A stretch of DNA of 64,000 nucleotides, from contig NZ_JACIEP010000006.1 of the NCBI RefSeq assembly GCF_014196915.1, positions 1-64,000 on the forward strand, given 5' to 3'. The number at the start of each line of letters is the position of its first letter. The first letter of the stretch is position 1. The notes beneath the pieces are model-generated. The model was not told where the DNA came from. It was given only the letters and a program-made list of their open reading frames with translations, and made no database searches. The position numbers were made by a program, and so were the translations under genes. Source of the DNA: Dysgonomonas hofstadii. GTDB lineage: Bacteria; Bacteroidota; Bacteroidia; Bacteroidales; Dysgonomonadaceae. Below are positions 15,869 to 25,806 of the stretch, one piece after another.

Positions 15869-18800
15869 ATGAGAAGGCAAATTTTAATTGGTTTAATATT
15901 TTTACTTAGCATGACTATGTTCGCGCAAACAAACAACAATAAATACGAGAACGAGTGGAAGCAGGTCGGGGAATTCGACACTCAAAGCCTTCCTCAATCG
16001 GCGATGAAACAGGTAGATGAAATCCTGCAAAAAGCCATTGCTGATAAAAATAACCCGCAAGTGATCAAAGCCCTGATATATAAGAATAAATACAAGAAAA
16101 ATATAGACAGGAATGATAATATTGGCCTTTTTTCGGACTTGCAGGGTTTATTATCCCGGACAAATGACATCGCCGAAAAAGCCTTGCTGCATTCTATGCT
16201 GGCAGAGCTGTATGCCGATTATTACCAGAATAACCAATGGCAAATACAACAACGCACTGCCTTGACAGACGTTGTACCCGAAGATATCAAAGAATGGCCG
16301 GCAAACATTTTTATGGATAAAATGGTAGAGAATCTCGACCAGTCGGTAAAAGATGTGGAAACTCTAAAAACCTACAATACAAAACAATACGATGACATTA
16401 TAGCTATAGGTACTGACGGACAAAAATATTACCCTACCCTCTATGACTTTCTTGCCCTGCGAACAATCGGTGTCGCTCAAATGGCAGGAAACATAGGCTA
16501 TTACAATTTCGACCTGTCTGCGACAGGTATAGACACAAAAGAATTCTTCACTCCGGCTGCAGATTATATAAAACTGAATATAAAGCCTGATATTGACAAG
16601 CAATTGTGTGTGTTGCGATATTACCAGATATATTCGGCCGATCTGTTGAAAAGAAATCTTATTCCGACTGTTATACTCACCGACATCGATCGTATCGAGT
16701 ATCTGGGACAGAAGTCCCGTTCTTTTTCACAGGAAAATATATCTGAAGCTTATGAAACGCTGTATAAAAATTATGAAAACAACGAAGCTTCTATCGAGAT
16801 AATCGTAAAACTTGTAGATTCTTATGGCTATAGCCCTTTAGAGATGCAATTTGTAGGAACTGATGCAATTAAATATTCTGCAAGTAAAAAAATATACGAC
16901 TGGCTAAATAAAGGAATACAAAAATATCCTGATTATCTTACGACAAATGTTCTCCGGAATAAACTGGCCGACATCACAAACCCCAGGCTGAATATAAAAG
17001 TGAAACCTGTAATTCATAGTCAGCAAGCAGTAAAGCTGGATATCGAGCACAAAAATATCCAGGCACTTGAAAAACCTCCGGTATTTAAACTTTATAAAAT
17101 AGAAAAAGACGAATATAAAGAGCAAAAAGATTATCCTTTAAAATTAGTTTCCGATGCCCCTTACGATTTCGATACGCTCTCAATTGATTTAGGAAAACTT
17201 CCTGTCGGTAGATATTGTTTCAGCGACCAATCTACCGATGAATTAGACATTGATGACTTCGGAAAAAACAACAAGGTCAACAAGGTTGACTTTGTTGTAT
17301 CGAATCTGATAACATTTTCACGGAACAGTAAAAAAGATGAATTCGAAATCTTTGTAGTAGACCGTATTTCTGGTAAGCCGGTAAAAGACGCAACTGTAAA
17401 AATATATGACCGTGACAACTATAATTATAACATACCCGATCCTGACGATCTGTTAACGACATTAAAAACCAATGAGCTCGGACTGGCTTTATACAAACAC
17501 GAGAGAAAGAATGACAAGAATAGCTATTATACAGTATCTTACACTGTCGAATTGGGAGCTGACAATAGCTTAAATACTGCGCGACTGGACGGCAATAGCT
17601 ACAGGTGGGAAAAGCCTGACAGAGATTCCGATGAAGAATCCATCAGTATTTTCACCGACAGGAGTATCTATCGTCCGGGACAAACGGTTTATTTCAAGGC
17701 GATAGTACTGGATGCAAACTCGAAACCTAAAGTAAAGAAAGAATATACAGTCGAGTTGTATAACGCAAACAATGACCACATCGAAGAAGTGGAGTTGACA
17801 ACAAACGAATTCGGTTCTTTAGCAGGCAATTTTATTCTACCTAAAACCGGACTACTGGGGCAGTACTCTATCGAGATAGATGATGCCTCCATCTATTTCA
17901 GCGTGGAAGAATATAAGCGTCCTACATTCGAAATCACATTCGACAAAATAGACAAGACCTATACATTCGGCGAAGAAGTGAAACTGAAAGGATATGCAAA
18001 AAACTTCTCAGGTATTAGCTTGCAGGATGCCGACGTGCAGTATTCCATCTCACGCGAACAGTACAATTTCTGGTGGGGCGGTGGCAACCAGTCGCAATTT
18101 GCCGATGGTAGTGTAAAGACAAACGCCGACGGATCATTCGAAATAATATTTACTCCCGAGGCCGGAGACAACAATCAGCCGTTGATACGTCCTTTGACTG
18201 ACAAGCAGATATACAGGTTTAATGTCACAGCGACTGTTACCGATATGAATGGCGAAACCCAGTCCAACAACTTTAACCTCGTAGTCGGCAATGTATCTAT
18301 GGTGATCAATATTGATATGCCTGAAAAAATAGAAAAATCGGAAAAGGATGATAAAATAAAGATCGAAGCCCGCAACTTGCAAGGAGATACGATCGCAACT
18401 TCGGGAAAATATGAGATACACAATACTGATGGTTCTATTACTGTTCCTCCCCAGACAGGGACATTCAACACAGGAGAGCAAGCCCGGCTTATGACAAGGA
18501 TCAAAGGTTTGACATCAGGTAAATATCGCCTACAAATAAAAGCGCTGGATAGCAAAAATAACGAAATAGAAGAAAATAAGGAATTTGTTGTCTTCTCTTA
18601 TACCGATAAAAAACCACCTATAGAAACCGAGAAATGGGTTGCACAAAAGAATGTTATATTCGATGGAAATAAGCCGGTGGAAGTTGTATTCGGAACTTCG
18701 AAAAAAGACGCTTATGTCCTCTATCAGTTATCGAATGACAAGCAGGTATTTGAACGCCGCATAGTCAAACTAAGTAATGCCAACCAGTTGTTCAAAGTAC

Positions 18801-21800
18801 CATATAAAGCTGAATATGGCGATATGCTGAATATGACATTCACTTATGTGAAAGACGAACAACTATACAGCGAAAACGTATCGCTATTCAAAAAGAAGAA
18901 AGAAATTGCGGATACCAATCTGAAAATAAAACTGGAATCATTCCGGGATAAACTTCGTCCCGGACAGGAAGAAACATGGACTATCAGCGTGAAGGACAGT
19001 AAGGATAATCCGGCATCTGCCGAAATTCTGGCTTCGATGTACGATATATCGCTGGATAAGCTTCGTCCGTATTTATCATGGCAATTGAACCGTCCATACA
19101 TATATACCGATTATCTATATGCTGTCCAATATACTTTGCCATGGCAGGGAATGAGTTATCCGGTAAATTTCAATCTGGATTATAATACAAAATATGAGAA
19201 AGTACTGGCCCGGACAAGTGATGTTATCAACTGGTTCGGATATATAAACAATTACTACCGGAATAACATTCTGGGCGGAAAGATAAATCCATCGAAATAC
19301 GACACTTATATTGAGGAAGAGGGCAATTTGGATGAAGTGGTAGTCGTGGGATATGGAACCCAAAGGAAAGCGATGATGACAGGAGCTGTAAGTCAGGTTG
19401 TAGTAAGAGGCGCTGCTTCACCTGCGCTGGAAGGAAAAGTCGCAGGACTTGCTATTGCCGCGGATGCCGTTGCGCCAAACGAACTTGCTGAATCCGAAAC
19501 GATAAATGGTGGAAGTTTAGAAAAACAAGAAGAATCCACTCCTCAAATCCGTCAGAACTTCAACGAAACAGCCTTCTTCTATCCTCAGCTGCGTACAAAT
19601 GAAAAAGGGGAGACACTGATCTCATTCACTGTACCGGAAAGCAATACCACATGGCGATTCAGAGCATGGGCTCACGATAAAGATGCCAAAGTAGGTGCTT
19701 TGGAGCAAATGGTAGTTACCCGCAAAGAGTTGATGGTGACACCAAATATGCCCCGCTTTGTACGTCAGGGTGATAAAACCGGCATTTCGACCAAAATCTC
19801 AAACTTATCGGACAATGCCATTGCTGGTAATGTACGTATCGAATTCTTCGATCCGGTAACAGATAAAAGCATCGACCTGAACATTGCCAGTCAAAAACAA
19901 GCGTTCTCCATTGCGAAAGACGCATCAACATCAGCAAGCTGGACATTTGACATTCCATCAGGAATAGATCTGATCGGATGCCGTATTGTCGCCGAAAGCG
20001 AGACATTCAGCGACGGAGAACAACATGTACTTGCCGTTTTGCCAAACCGCATGCTGGTAACTGAAAGTATGCCGATAGACATAACAGATAAGGGCACACA
20101 CACATTCACTTTTGATAAATTATATAATAACAAATCAACCTCATCCGACAATTATAAGCTAACGCTTGAATATGCATCCAACCCTGCATGGTATGCTGTA
20201 CAGGCATTGCCAACGATGAGTAATCCGGCGAACGAAAACGCTGTTAACTGGTTTGCCAGCTATTATGTAAATGAATTGGGTTCGTCTATCGTCCGTCAAT
20301 ACCCTAAAGTATCGGCGATGATACAGGCATGGGCTAAGCAAGGCGGAGATAAGCAAACTTTGGTTTCGAAACTTCAGAAAGATGAAGAACTGAAAGCTGT
20401 TTTGCTCGAAGAAACCCCTTGGGTACTGGAAGCGAAAAACGAGACTGACCAGATGAATCGCCTGTCACTGTTATTCGATCTGAATAATACCCGTCAGCTG
20501 ACATCTGCCGCTACGCAGAAACTGTCCGATTTGATGACAAGCGAAGGCGGATGGTCGTGGTACAAAGGATTTTATCCAAGCCGAAGCATTACCCAGTATA
20601 TTCTGTACGGATATGCCAGCCTGCAACAAGTGGGACAAGTACAATACCCGGAAGAAATAAAGAAGATGCAAATGAATGCATTGAAATATATCGATGCCCA
20701 GATACTGAAAGATTTTAATAACCTGAAAAAGAATAATAAGGATTGGGAAAAATCGACTTATGTATCGACCAACCAGATCGAATATGCATACGTACGCTCG
20801 TTCTACCGCGATATACCGATCGATCAGGAAACCCGTGCTGCCGAACGCTTCTATACCGATGTCGCAAGCAAAAACTGGACAAAACTGGGATTATATGAAC
20901 GCTCTATCTTATCGGTTGTGCTTAATAGGAATGGAGATAAAACTTTGGCTGACAAGATCGTTAAATCGATAAAAGAACATTCGGTCAACGATAAGAAACT
21001 AGGTATGTACTGGCCAAATAATACCAGCAATGTATTTATGTCGTTGTCTGCAATCAGCACACACACATTCCTCATGGATGCTTTACAGGAAAACGGAGCT
21101 ACCGAAAAGGAAATGAACGCTATGAAACGCTGGTTACTAATGCAAAAACAAACCCAGATATGGAAATCAACCCATGCTACGATCGATGCGATCAGTGCAT
21201 TGTTAAGTACAGGTTCCGACTGGTTTGCGGGAGAAACCACACCTACGGAAATAACCGTCGGAAACAAGAAAGTAGAACCTGAAAGCAAAGAACAGGGAAC
21301 AGGTTATTTCAAAAAAGCATGGGATAAAGCTGAGATAACCAGCGATATGGCTAAAGTTACTGTAACCACGCCAAGTACCGATCCTGCTTACGGAGCACTC
21401 TACTGGCAGTATTTCGAAGACCTCGACAAGATCACCTCTCAGAAAGGGGAGCTGAATGTAGAAAAACAGCTATTTAAGGAAAATGTATCTTCGGCAGGCA
21501 CAGGATTAATATTGGTTACAGAAAATAATCCGTTAGCCGTAGGCGATAAAGTAGTCATACGCCTGACTGTACGTGTCGACAGGGATATGGAATTCGTCCA
21601 GTTGAAAGACATGCGCGCTCCATGTTTCGAACCTATACAAACCACATCAGGCACAAGATGGGCTGACAGGTTGCTATACTACCAGATGCCAAAAGATGCG
21701 TCTACTAATTTCTATTTCGACCATCTGCCAAAAGGAACCTACGTACTGGAATATCCGGTATATGTAAACCGTTCGGGTGAATATTCAAACGGCATAACAA

Positions 21801-21877
21801 CAATCCAATGCTTGTATGCACCGCAGTATGTATCGCATACACAGGGGATAAAAGTAACTGTAAAAGATAAAGAATGA
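15869..21877 (+). CDS. Alpha-2-macroglobulin family protein with an embedded SusC plug-like segment
   Basis: The 2002-residue exported protein has a type I signal peptide (MRRQILIGLIFLLSMTMFAQ). After an N-terminal helical region, macroglobulin beta domains follow, with the MG2 motif SIFTDRSIYRPGQTVYFKA near 592-610. The A2M domain starts about 1226 (FNETAFFYPQLRTNEKGETL). The terpenoid-toroid region follows from about 1440. Where a thioester CGEQ would stand it reads MSNPANENAVN, so there is no thioester. Residues about 1153-1200, in or near the bait-region position, read DEVVVVGYGTQRKAMMTGAV and then ALEGKVAGL, which is the TonB-box and plug signature of SusC/RagA receptors. It probably acts in the periplasm or at the outer membrane as a protease trap. 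The stop overlaps the next gene by 4 bases. Confidence 0.9.
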   Translation: MRRQILIGLIFLLSMTMFAQTNNNKYENEWKQVGEFDTQSLPQSAMKQVDEILQKAIADKNNPQVIKALIYKNKYKKNIDRNDNIGLFSDLQGLLSRTNDIAEKALLHSMLAELYADYYQNNQWQIQQRTALTDVVPEDIKEWPANIFMDKMVENLDQSVKDVETLKTYNTKQYDDIIAIGTDGQKYYPTLYDFLALRTIGVAQMAGNIGYYNFDLSATGIDTKEFFTPAADYIKLNIKPDIDKQLCVLRYYQIYSADLLKRNLIPTVILTDIDRIEYLGQKSRSFSQENISEAYETLYKNYENNEASIEIIVKLVDSYGYSPLEMQFVGTDAIKYSASKKIYDWLNKGIQKYPDYLTTNVLRNKLADITNPRLNIKVKPVIHSQQAVKLDIEHKNIQALEKPPVFKLYKIEKDEYKEQKDYPLKLVSDAPYDFDTLSIDLGKLPVGRYCFSDQSTDELDIDDFGKNNKVNKVDFVVSNLITFSRNSKKDEFEIFVVDRISGKPVKDATVKIYDRDNYNYNIPDPDDLLTTLKTNELGLALYKHERKNDKNSYYTVSYTVELGADNSLNTARLDGNSYRWEKPDRDSDEESISIFTDRSIYRPGQTVYFKAIVLDANSKPKVKKEYTVELYNANNDHIEEVELTTNEFGSLAGNFILPKTGLLGQYSIEIDDASIYFSVEEYKRPTFEITFDKIDKTYTFGEEVKLKGYAKNFSGISLQDADVQYSISREQYNFWWGGGNQSQFADGSVKTNADGSFEIIFTPEAGDNNQPLIRPLTDKQIYRFNVTATVTDMNGETQSNNFNLVVGNVSMVINIDMPEKIEKSEKDDKIKIEARNLQGDTIATSGKYEIHNTDGSITVPPQTGTFNTGEQARLMTRIKGLTSGKYRLQIKALDSKNNEIEENKEFVVFSYTDKKPPIETEKWVAQKNVIFDGNKPVEVVFGTSKKDAYVLYQLSNDKQVFERRIVKLSNANQLFKVPYKAEYGDMLNMTFTYVKDEQLYSENVSLFKKKKEIADTNLKIKLESFRDKLRPGQEETWTISVKDSKDNPASAEILASMYDISLDKLRPYLSWQLNRPYIYTDYLYAVQYTLPWQGMSYPVNFNLDYNTKYEKVLARTSDVINWFGYINNYYRNNILGGKINPSKYDTYIEEEGNLDEVVVVGYGTQRKAMMTGAVSQVVVRGAASPALEGKVAGLAIAADAVAPNELAESETINGGSLEKQEESTPQIRQNFNETAFFYPQLRTNEKGETLISFTVPESNTTWRFRAWAHDKDAKVGALEQMVVTRKELMVTPNMPRFVRQGDKTGISTKISNLSDNAIAGNVRIEFFDPVTDKSIDLNIASQKQAFSIAKDASTSASWTFDIPSGIDLIGCRIVAESETFSDGEQHVLAVLPNRMLVTESMPIDITDKGTHTFTFDKLYNNKSTSSDNYKLTLEYASNPAWYAVQALPTMSNPANENAVNWFASYYVNELGSSIVRQYPKVSAMIQAWAKQGGDKQTLVSKLQKDEELKAVLLEETPWVLEAKNETDQMNRLSLLFDLNNTRQLTSAATQKLSDLMTSEGGWSWYKGFYPSRSITQYILYGYASLQQVGQVQYPEEIKKMQMNALKYIDAQILKDFNNLKKNNKDWEKSTYVSTNQIEYAYVRSFYRDIPIDQETRAAERFYTDVASKNWTKLGLYERSILSVVLNRNGDKTLADKIVKSIKEHSVNDKKLGMYWPNNTSNVFMSLSAISTHTFLMDALQENGATEKEMNAMKRWLLMQKQTQIWKSTHATIDAISALLSTGSDWFAGETTPTEITVGNKKVEPESKEQGTGYFKKAWDKAEITSDMAKVTVTTPSTDPAYGALYWQYFEDLDKITSQKGELNVEKQLFKENVSSAGTGLILVTENNPLAVGDKVVIRLTVRVDRDMEFVQLKDMRAPCFEPIQTTSGTRWADRLLYYQMPKDASTNFYFDHLPKGTYVLEYPVYVNRSGEYSNGITTIQCLYAPQYVSHTQGIKVTVKDKE

Positions 21878-22542
21878 AAAAATCGATCTGGTTCATATTA
21901 TCTGTATTATTAATTACAACAACCTCTTTTATCATGTGTAGCAACACAAATGGCAGCAATAATACTAATGATAAAAAGACAGATAAAAAACTAGCCGAAA
22001 AGCAGGCCGCTTTTGCCCGCCTGAAGGCAAAAGCGGATACGGCAATGGTTTACTGTAAACAAAAAGGACTGAACACAGACTATTGCATTCTTATCGATTT
22101 TAGTATACATTCCGGCAAAAATCGTTTTTTTGTCTGGGATTTTAAGAACGATACGATAAAACACCGGAGTCTGGTTTGTCATGGATACGGACAAAAAAGC
22201 ACACAGAAAACCCCTGTTTTTTCCAATACAGAAGGCAGTTATTGTTCATCACTGGGCAAATACAAAATGGGCATCCGTTCTTACAGCAGTTGGGGCATTA
22301 ATGTACATTACAAGATGCACGGATTGGAAAGAACCAACAACAACGCCTTTAAACGGATTATAGTGCTGCATTCGCACAATCCGATGCCCGACGAAGAAAT
22401 ATATCCGCGCCATTTGCCACTGGGCTGGAGTCAGGGTTGCCCCGTCATTGATAATAAATCGATGAAAGATATTGACAACTTACTGAAAGAACAAAAAAAA
22501 CCACTATTGATGTGGATATATATGAGTATAAGGCATATGTGA
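21874..22542 (+). CDS. Murein L,D-transpeptidase catalytic domain protein (YkuD_2 type)
   Basis: The 222-residue product has an N-terminal signal segment with a possible lipobox (SFIMC, Cys at 22), then a polar linker and a catalytic domain. The active site is seen as IVLHSHNP near 163-170 and WSQGCPVID near 185-193, with Cys in the SxGCP motif as nucleophile. L,D-transpeptidases crosslink or modify peptidoglycan stem peptides. The ATG overlaps the stop of the macroglobulin gene (ATGA), so the two are translationally coupled. This parallels the pairing of macroglobulins with the peptidoglycan synthase PBP1c in proteobacteria. Confidence 0.85.
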   Translation: MKKSIWFILSVLLITTTSFIMCSNTNGSNNTNDKKTDKKLAEKQAAFARLKAKADTAMVYCKQKGLNTDYCILIDFSIHSGKNRFFVWDFKNDTIKHRSLVCHGYGQKSTQKTPVFSNTEGSYCSSLGKYKMGIRSYSSWGINVHYKMHGLERTNNNAFKRIIVLHSHNPMPDEEIYPRHLPLGWSQGCPVIDNKSMKDIDNLLKEQKKPLLMWIYMSIRHM

Positions 22543-22606
22543 GTATACCTGACGAATACTAATGTGAAATAATATAAAAAACAAACAGGTAGTCATTTTT
22601 TATTGT

Positions 22607-22614
22607 TACCTTTG
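22607..22614 (+). promoter_or_regulatory. Promoter -7 box (TACCTTTG) for the DUF1573 gene
   Basis: This exact TAnnTTTG match lies 67 bases before the start at 22681. Confidence 0.55.
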
Positions 22615-22680
22615 TAGCTTACATATCACATTATTACAAAACTAAATTTATTTAGTAAATTATTAGATTAAGGGAAAAAT

Positions 22681-23073
22681 ATGAAAAAGATTGGATTTAT
22701 ACTATTTGTATTACTTTTCTCGTTAGGCGTTGCTACAGCACAGAACGGGAAGAAATCACCGAACGCAGTCTTTGAAAAATCCGTACATGAATTTGGAAAA
22801 ATTGCAGAAAGTGCAGGAACTGTGTCATGTGAATTTAAATTTAAAAACACCGGAGATGCACCTCTTATTATACAAAGGGTACGTACTACGTGCGGATGCA
22901 CAACTCCTGATTATACAAAAGAGCCTATACTACCGGGCAAGGATGGTAAAATAACCGTTACCTATTCCACAACCGGCAGACCAGGTACGTTCAATAAAGA
23001 AATAACTATCTTTACAAATGTACCGGATTCTATTTACAAGGTTTATATCAAAGGAGAAGTTATACGTAAATAA
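22681..23073 (+). CDS. DUF1573 domain exported protein
   Basis: The 130-residue protein has a signal peptide (MKKIGFILFVLLFSLGVATAQ) and a single Ig-like DUF1573 domain. It carries the usual pattern EFGKIAESAGTVSCEFKFKN, RTTCGCTTPDY and GKITVTYSTTGRPGTFNK. The two cysteines in CGC are conserved in the family. The function is unknown, and many Bacteroidetes have several copies. It has its own promoter and terminator. Confidence 0.92.
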   Translation: MKKIGFILFVLLFSLGVATAQNGKKSPNAVFEKSVHEFGKIAESAGTVSCEFKFKNTGDAPLIIQRVRTTCGCTTPDYTKEPILPGKDGKITVTYSTTGRPGTFNKEITIFTNVPDSIYKVYIKGEVIRK

Positions 23074-23093
23074 GTAGCAGAAAGAACTAAAAT

Positions 23094-23130
23094 AAAAAGG
23101 ATATATCTTTTCCGGATATATCCTTTTTTT
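23094..23130 (+). terminator. Intrinsic terminator of the DUF1573 gene
   Basis: A perfect 14-bp stem (AAAAAGGATATATC / GATATATCCTTTTT) with a 7-base loop runs into a T tract. Confidence 0.85.
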
Positions 23131-23146
23131 ATAATACTATGAATCC

Positions 23147-23917
23147 ATGAAATCTCCCTATATCCTGTTATTTATCATAACATTCTGGGCTTTCTCTCTC
23201 CTGAATGCACAGGAAAATACTACATATCCCGAAAATGTAAACAAGCTGCTCAATGCATACCCCGAATGGATAACCGGATACGACGGGGCAAATCTATTAA
23301 TGAAAGACGGAAGTAGAATCCCTTATAAAGAAACCCGGCCGAAACCTCATCCGGAACTAATGAACAGTGAAGATATAGGTGATATTTTCACCTATACCTA
23401 CCTCAAAGGAGAAGTAAAAGAAATACCTGAAAATTACGACCCGGGACGTATACGAAGCGAGAAACTCCTGAAAAAAATGTACGGAGAAACTTTCGCCGAA
23501 GTGCAAAAAAATCTGGTCTCTATAACATGGTGTCCTAAACTTGTCAATCAAAAATTAAGAGTAACCTCTGTCAATGGAATAGATAAACAATTACAAAAAG
23601 TATCGGATGAACTGGACAAACATCCCGAACTAAAAGATTATTTAAAAAACGCAGGTACATTCAACTGGAGAAAAGTGAGAGGTACCAACCGGCTTAGCTC
23701 ACATAGCTTTGGTACTGCAATCGACCTGAATGTCAAATATTCAAATTACTGGCAATGGGACTGTCGTTGTACAACAGAAGAGGCTGACCTGAAATATAGA
23801 AACCGTATACCTCAACTGATAGTCGATGTATTTGAAAAACATGGATTTATATGGGGAGGAAAGTGGTATCACTACGATACCATGCACTTCGAGTACAGAC
23901 CCGAATTATTATTCTGA
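23147..23917 (+). CDS. M15 family D-alanyl-D-alanine carboxypeptidase-like peptidase
   Basis: The 256-residue protein has a signal peptide (MKSPYILLFIITFWAFSLLNAQ). The C-terminal half is a zinc peptidase domain of the M15 type. The metal ligands are seen in LSSHSFGTAIDLN near 183-195 and in HYDTMHFEYRPEL at the C-terminus. Such enzymes cleave D-Ala or L-Ala-D-Glu bonds in peptidoglycan. It lies in the same direction as the L,D-transpeptidase and DUF1573 genes, which makes a cell-wall theme for 15.9-23.9 kb, but a terminator separates it from them. Confidence 0.85.
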   Translation: MKSPYILLFIITFWAFSLLNAQENTTYPENVNKLLNAYPEWITGYDGANLLMKDGSRIPYKETRPKPHPELMNSEDIGDIFTYTYLKGEVKEIPENYDPGRIRSEKLLKKMYGETFAEVQKNLVSITWCPKLVNQKLRVTSVNGIDKQLQKVSDELDKHPELKDYLKNAGTFNWRKVRGTNRLSSHSFGTAIDLNVKYSNYWQWDCRCTTEEADLKYRNRIPQLIVDVFEKHGFIWGGKWYHYDTMHFEYRPELLF

Positions 23918-23965
23918 AATTTAACGGAAAGCGCATTTCATAATTAAGTAAAATAATCCTGATGC

Positions 23966-23995
23966 TTGTTTTTTAAATATTAATCACTATTTTTG
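23966..23995 (+). promoter_or_regulatory. Promoter for the surface-protein cluster, upstream of the AG tract
   Basis: TTG (23966-23968) and TATTTTTG (23988-23995) are 19 bases apart, the best-formed promoter in the 700-bp gap. Transcription from about 24002 would carry the AG microsatellite and about 620 bases of leader into the gene at 24625. No better promoter was seen after the tract. Confidence 0.5.
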
Positions 23996-24113
23996 TCTCT
24001 TGAAGACGTTTATTGTACCCGAGCACACGAGACAATGATAAAATTAACTAAGCAAAACACAGTCCTAAACCGTATTTTAACCTCTGAATATTTGGAGGTT
24101 ACAGCTATTTTAT

Positions 24114-24162
<49 letters not shown>

Positions 24163-24326
24163 ACCGATTAGCATATCTTTTTTTAACAGAAATATTTTTA
24201 TGCGCATATATTTATAAACATGCGCATATATATCTGTGTGCACGAAATCTAAAGAATATTTTCTATATATCAAAATTCCATAAAATTTACTGTGTTAAAT
24301 TTTATGATAGACTTTCATTATTCTGC

Positions 24327-24734
24327 ATGGAACGGTCTATATTAAAAACCACAAAAAAAATTAATGTAATAAGACCGCCGGAGATAGATTCGTCTTTTCT
24401 GTGTATCCTGTTATCTAATATTGCTTTATTGTCTTTAATATTTGTCCTACTGTTTGTGAAAATAGTCTGCAAAAAGGATTTTACTCATAAGACGTTTTCT
24501 GGCGGTTCTATTACATTAAAAAATTATACTTACGGAATTAAAAAAGAAGACAAATTACATATAAAACAAGAAAGCTTCCCATACGATGAGGAAGCGGACC
24601 TATCAAAATTTAGACATTACATTTATGAAGACAAACAAACGAACAAAACATTTATTACTTGTACTACTTTTCTGTTTTGTGCACATAGTACATGTAGATG
24701 CACAGGTAACAATCGGCTCAGGACAAGCTCCTGA
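24327..24734 (+). CDS. Possible small membrane protein in the surface-cluster leader (doubtful)
   Basis: An ATG-started frame of 135 codons has a hydrophobic stretch (FLCILLSNIALLSLIFVLLF near residues 24-43) flanked by charged residues. This would fit a one-helix membrane protein. The last 37 codons overlap the well-supported signal-peptide gene at 24625 in another frame and look non-coding. It could be a real short gene, or chance within a long leader. No family is recognised. Confidence 0.22.
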   Translation: MERSILKTTKKINVIRPPEIDSSFLCILLSNIALLSLIFVLLFVKIVCKKDFTHKTFSGGSITLKNYTYGIKKEDKLHIKQESFPYDEEADLSKFRHYIYEDKQTNKTFITCTTFLFCAHSTCRCTGNNRLRTSS

Positions 24735-25266
24735 TGATAATGCCATATTAGATCTCAAAAATGCAGAAAGCGGACCTTCTACAAAAGGATTACTATTACC
24801 TCGTGTTGAACTGGAATCGACCACTTCATTTAAACCTCTGGCAAATCATGTAGCGGGCATGCTTGTGTATAACACTGCAACAGTAGGAGATGTTACTCCG
24901 GGGCAATATTACAATGACGGTGGCAAATGGGTTAGAATTGCTACGGGTAATTCAGCTTCTGATTTTTTCTATATGCCTTCCATTGTTTTGCCGACAGACA
25001 TTACTGATCCGGCACATACTGCTGGTACTTTTACGATTGATCTGCATCAAAAATATTCGACACAGTTTGCAACAACGATAAAAAGTTCAACGGCGACTCT
25101 TACTGTATTAGCCAAAGACAAACTGGATTATTTCGTTACTTATTATGACAATACGGTTTTTCAGGATGTTCAGATAAGTGCTGCCGGAGTTCTGACTTAT
25201 AAGTTACAAGCCGGTTTTACTATAACTGAAAATACCTTTATGAATATTGTTTTTAAACCCAAATAA
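24625..25266 (+). CDS. Exported surface protein, first gene of a three-gene cluster
   Basis: Starting from the ATG at 24625 the protein has 213 residues and a clear signal peptide (KHLLLVLLFCFVHIVHVDAQ). The upstream in-frame Met would place 13 polar residues before it. The mature start VTIGSGQAPDDNAILDLKN, followed by GLLLPRVEL and AGMLVYNTATVGDVTPGQYY, is the common N-terminal module of Bacteroidetes surface and adhesin proteins. The C-terminal half is beta-rich and unrecognised. It is 25 bases upstream of the next gene and so in one operon with it. Confidence 0.8.
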   Translation: MKTNKRTKHLLLVLLFCFVHIVHVDAQVTIGSGQAPDDNAILDLKNAESGPSTKGLLLPRVELESTTSFKPLANHVAGMLVYNTATVGDVTPGQYYNDGGKWVRIATGNSASDFFYMPSIVLPTDITDPAHTAGTFTIDLHQKYSTQFATTIKSSTATLTVLAKDKLDYFVTYYDNTVFQDVQISAAGVLTYKLQAGFTITENTFMNIVFKPK

Positions 25267-25291
25267 CATATTCATCAAAAACGGATAAATC

Positions 25292-25795
25292 ATGAAAATA
25301 TTTTTTTTAACAATATTTAGCGTATGCTCTTTTTGTGTATATGCTCAAATGCCCTACATGAGTCCTAGCGACGGTGCATACCTGTTCCGGAAAGCAAGCC
25401 TGTCTGTTTTGAACCAGAAAACAAAGCAGGTAATAGATACCCGCACAGTGGAAGATGCCGCACAGATAGATATAAATGATTTCCATTTCAGGGGAGTACC
25501 CCTTCAAGTTCGGTTGCATCTGGAAAAACTGACTCAATGTATTATGGCCGATAATAAGGTGTATACCGTGGAAAATACATTTATGCTGGTTCGTCCATCC
25601 ATTGACGAAAGCGATATCCTCTACAAAAGCACAGGGGGTAATGAGGAGGACGAAACAGACCCGGGAAACCTGCGTCCGTATTCGTTGAAGGTGGAGGGTA
25701 AGGTACTGACCCTTAATTTTATCTATTCATACGGGCAGTCCGATTTCAACTTTCCGTTGGAAGGGCAACTAACCGTAACCTTTACTAAACAATAA
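25292..25795 (+). CDS. Small exported protein of unknown function in the surface cluster
   Basis: The 167-residue protein has a signal peptide (MKIFFLTIFSVCSFCVYAQ) and then a mostly beta sequence with an acidic patch (GGNEEDETDPGN near 115-126). I do not recognise a domain. Its position between two large exported proteins, with gaps of 25 and 11 bases, suggests a partner, chaperone or anchoring component of the same surface structure. Confidence 0.75.
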   Translation: MKIFFLTIFSVCSFCVYAQMPYMSPSDGAYLFRKASLSVLNQKTKQVIDTRTVEDAAQIDINDFHFRGVPLQVRLHLEKLTQCIMADNKVYTVENTFMLVRPSIDESDILYKSTGGNEEDETDPGNLRPYSLKVEGKVLTLNFIYSYGQSDFNFPLEGQLTVTFTKQ

Positions 25796-25806
25796 TTGGG
25801 ATTACG

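Noticed and set aside
24327-24734. Frame of 135 codons as a confident gene
   Set aside because: Its 3' third lies inside a well-supported signal-peptide gene in another frame. Only the hydrophobic stretch argues for it, so it is listed with low confidence.
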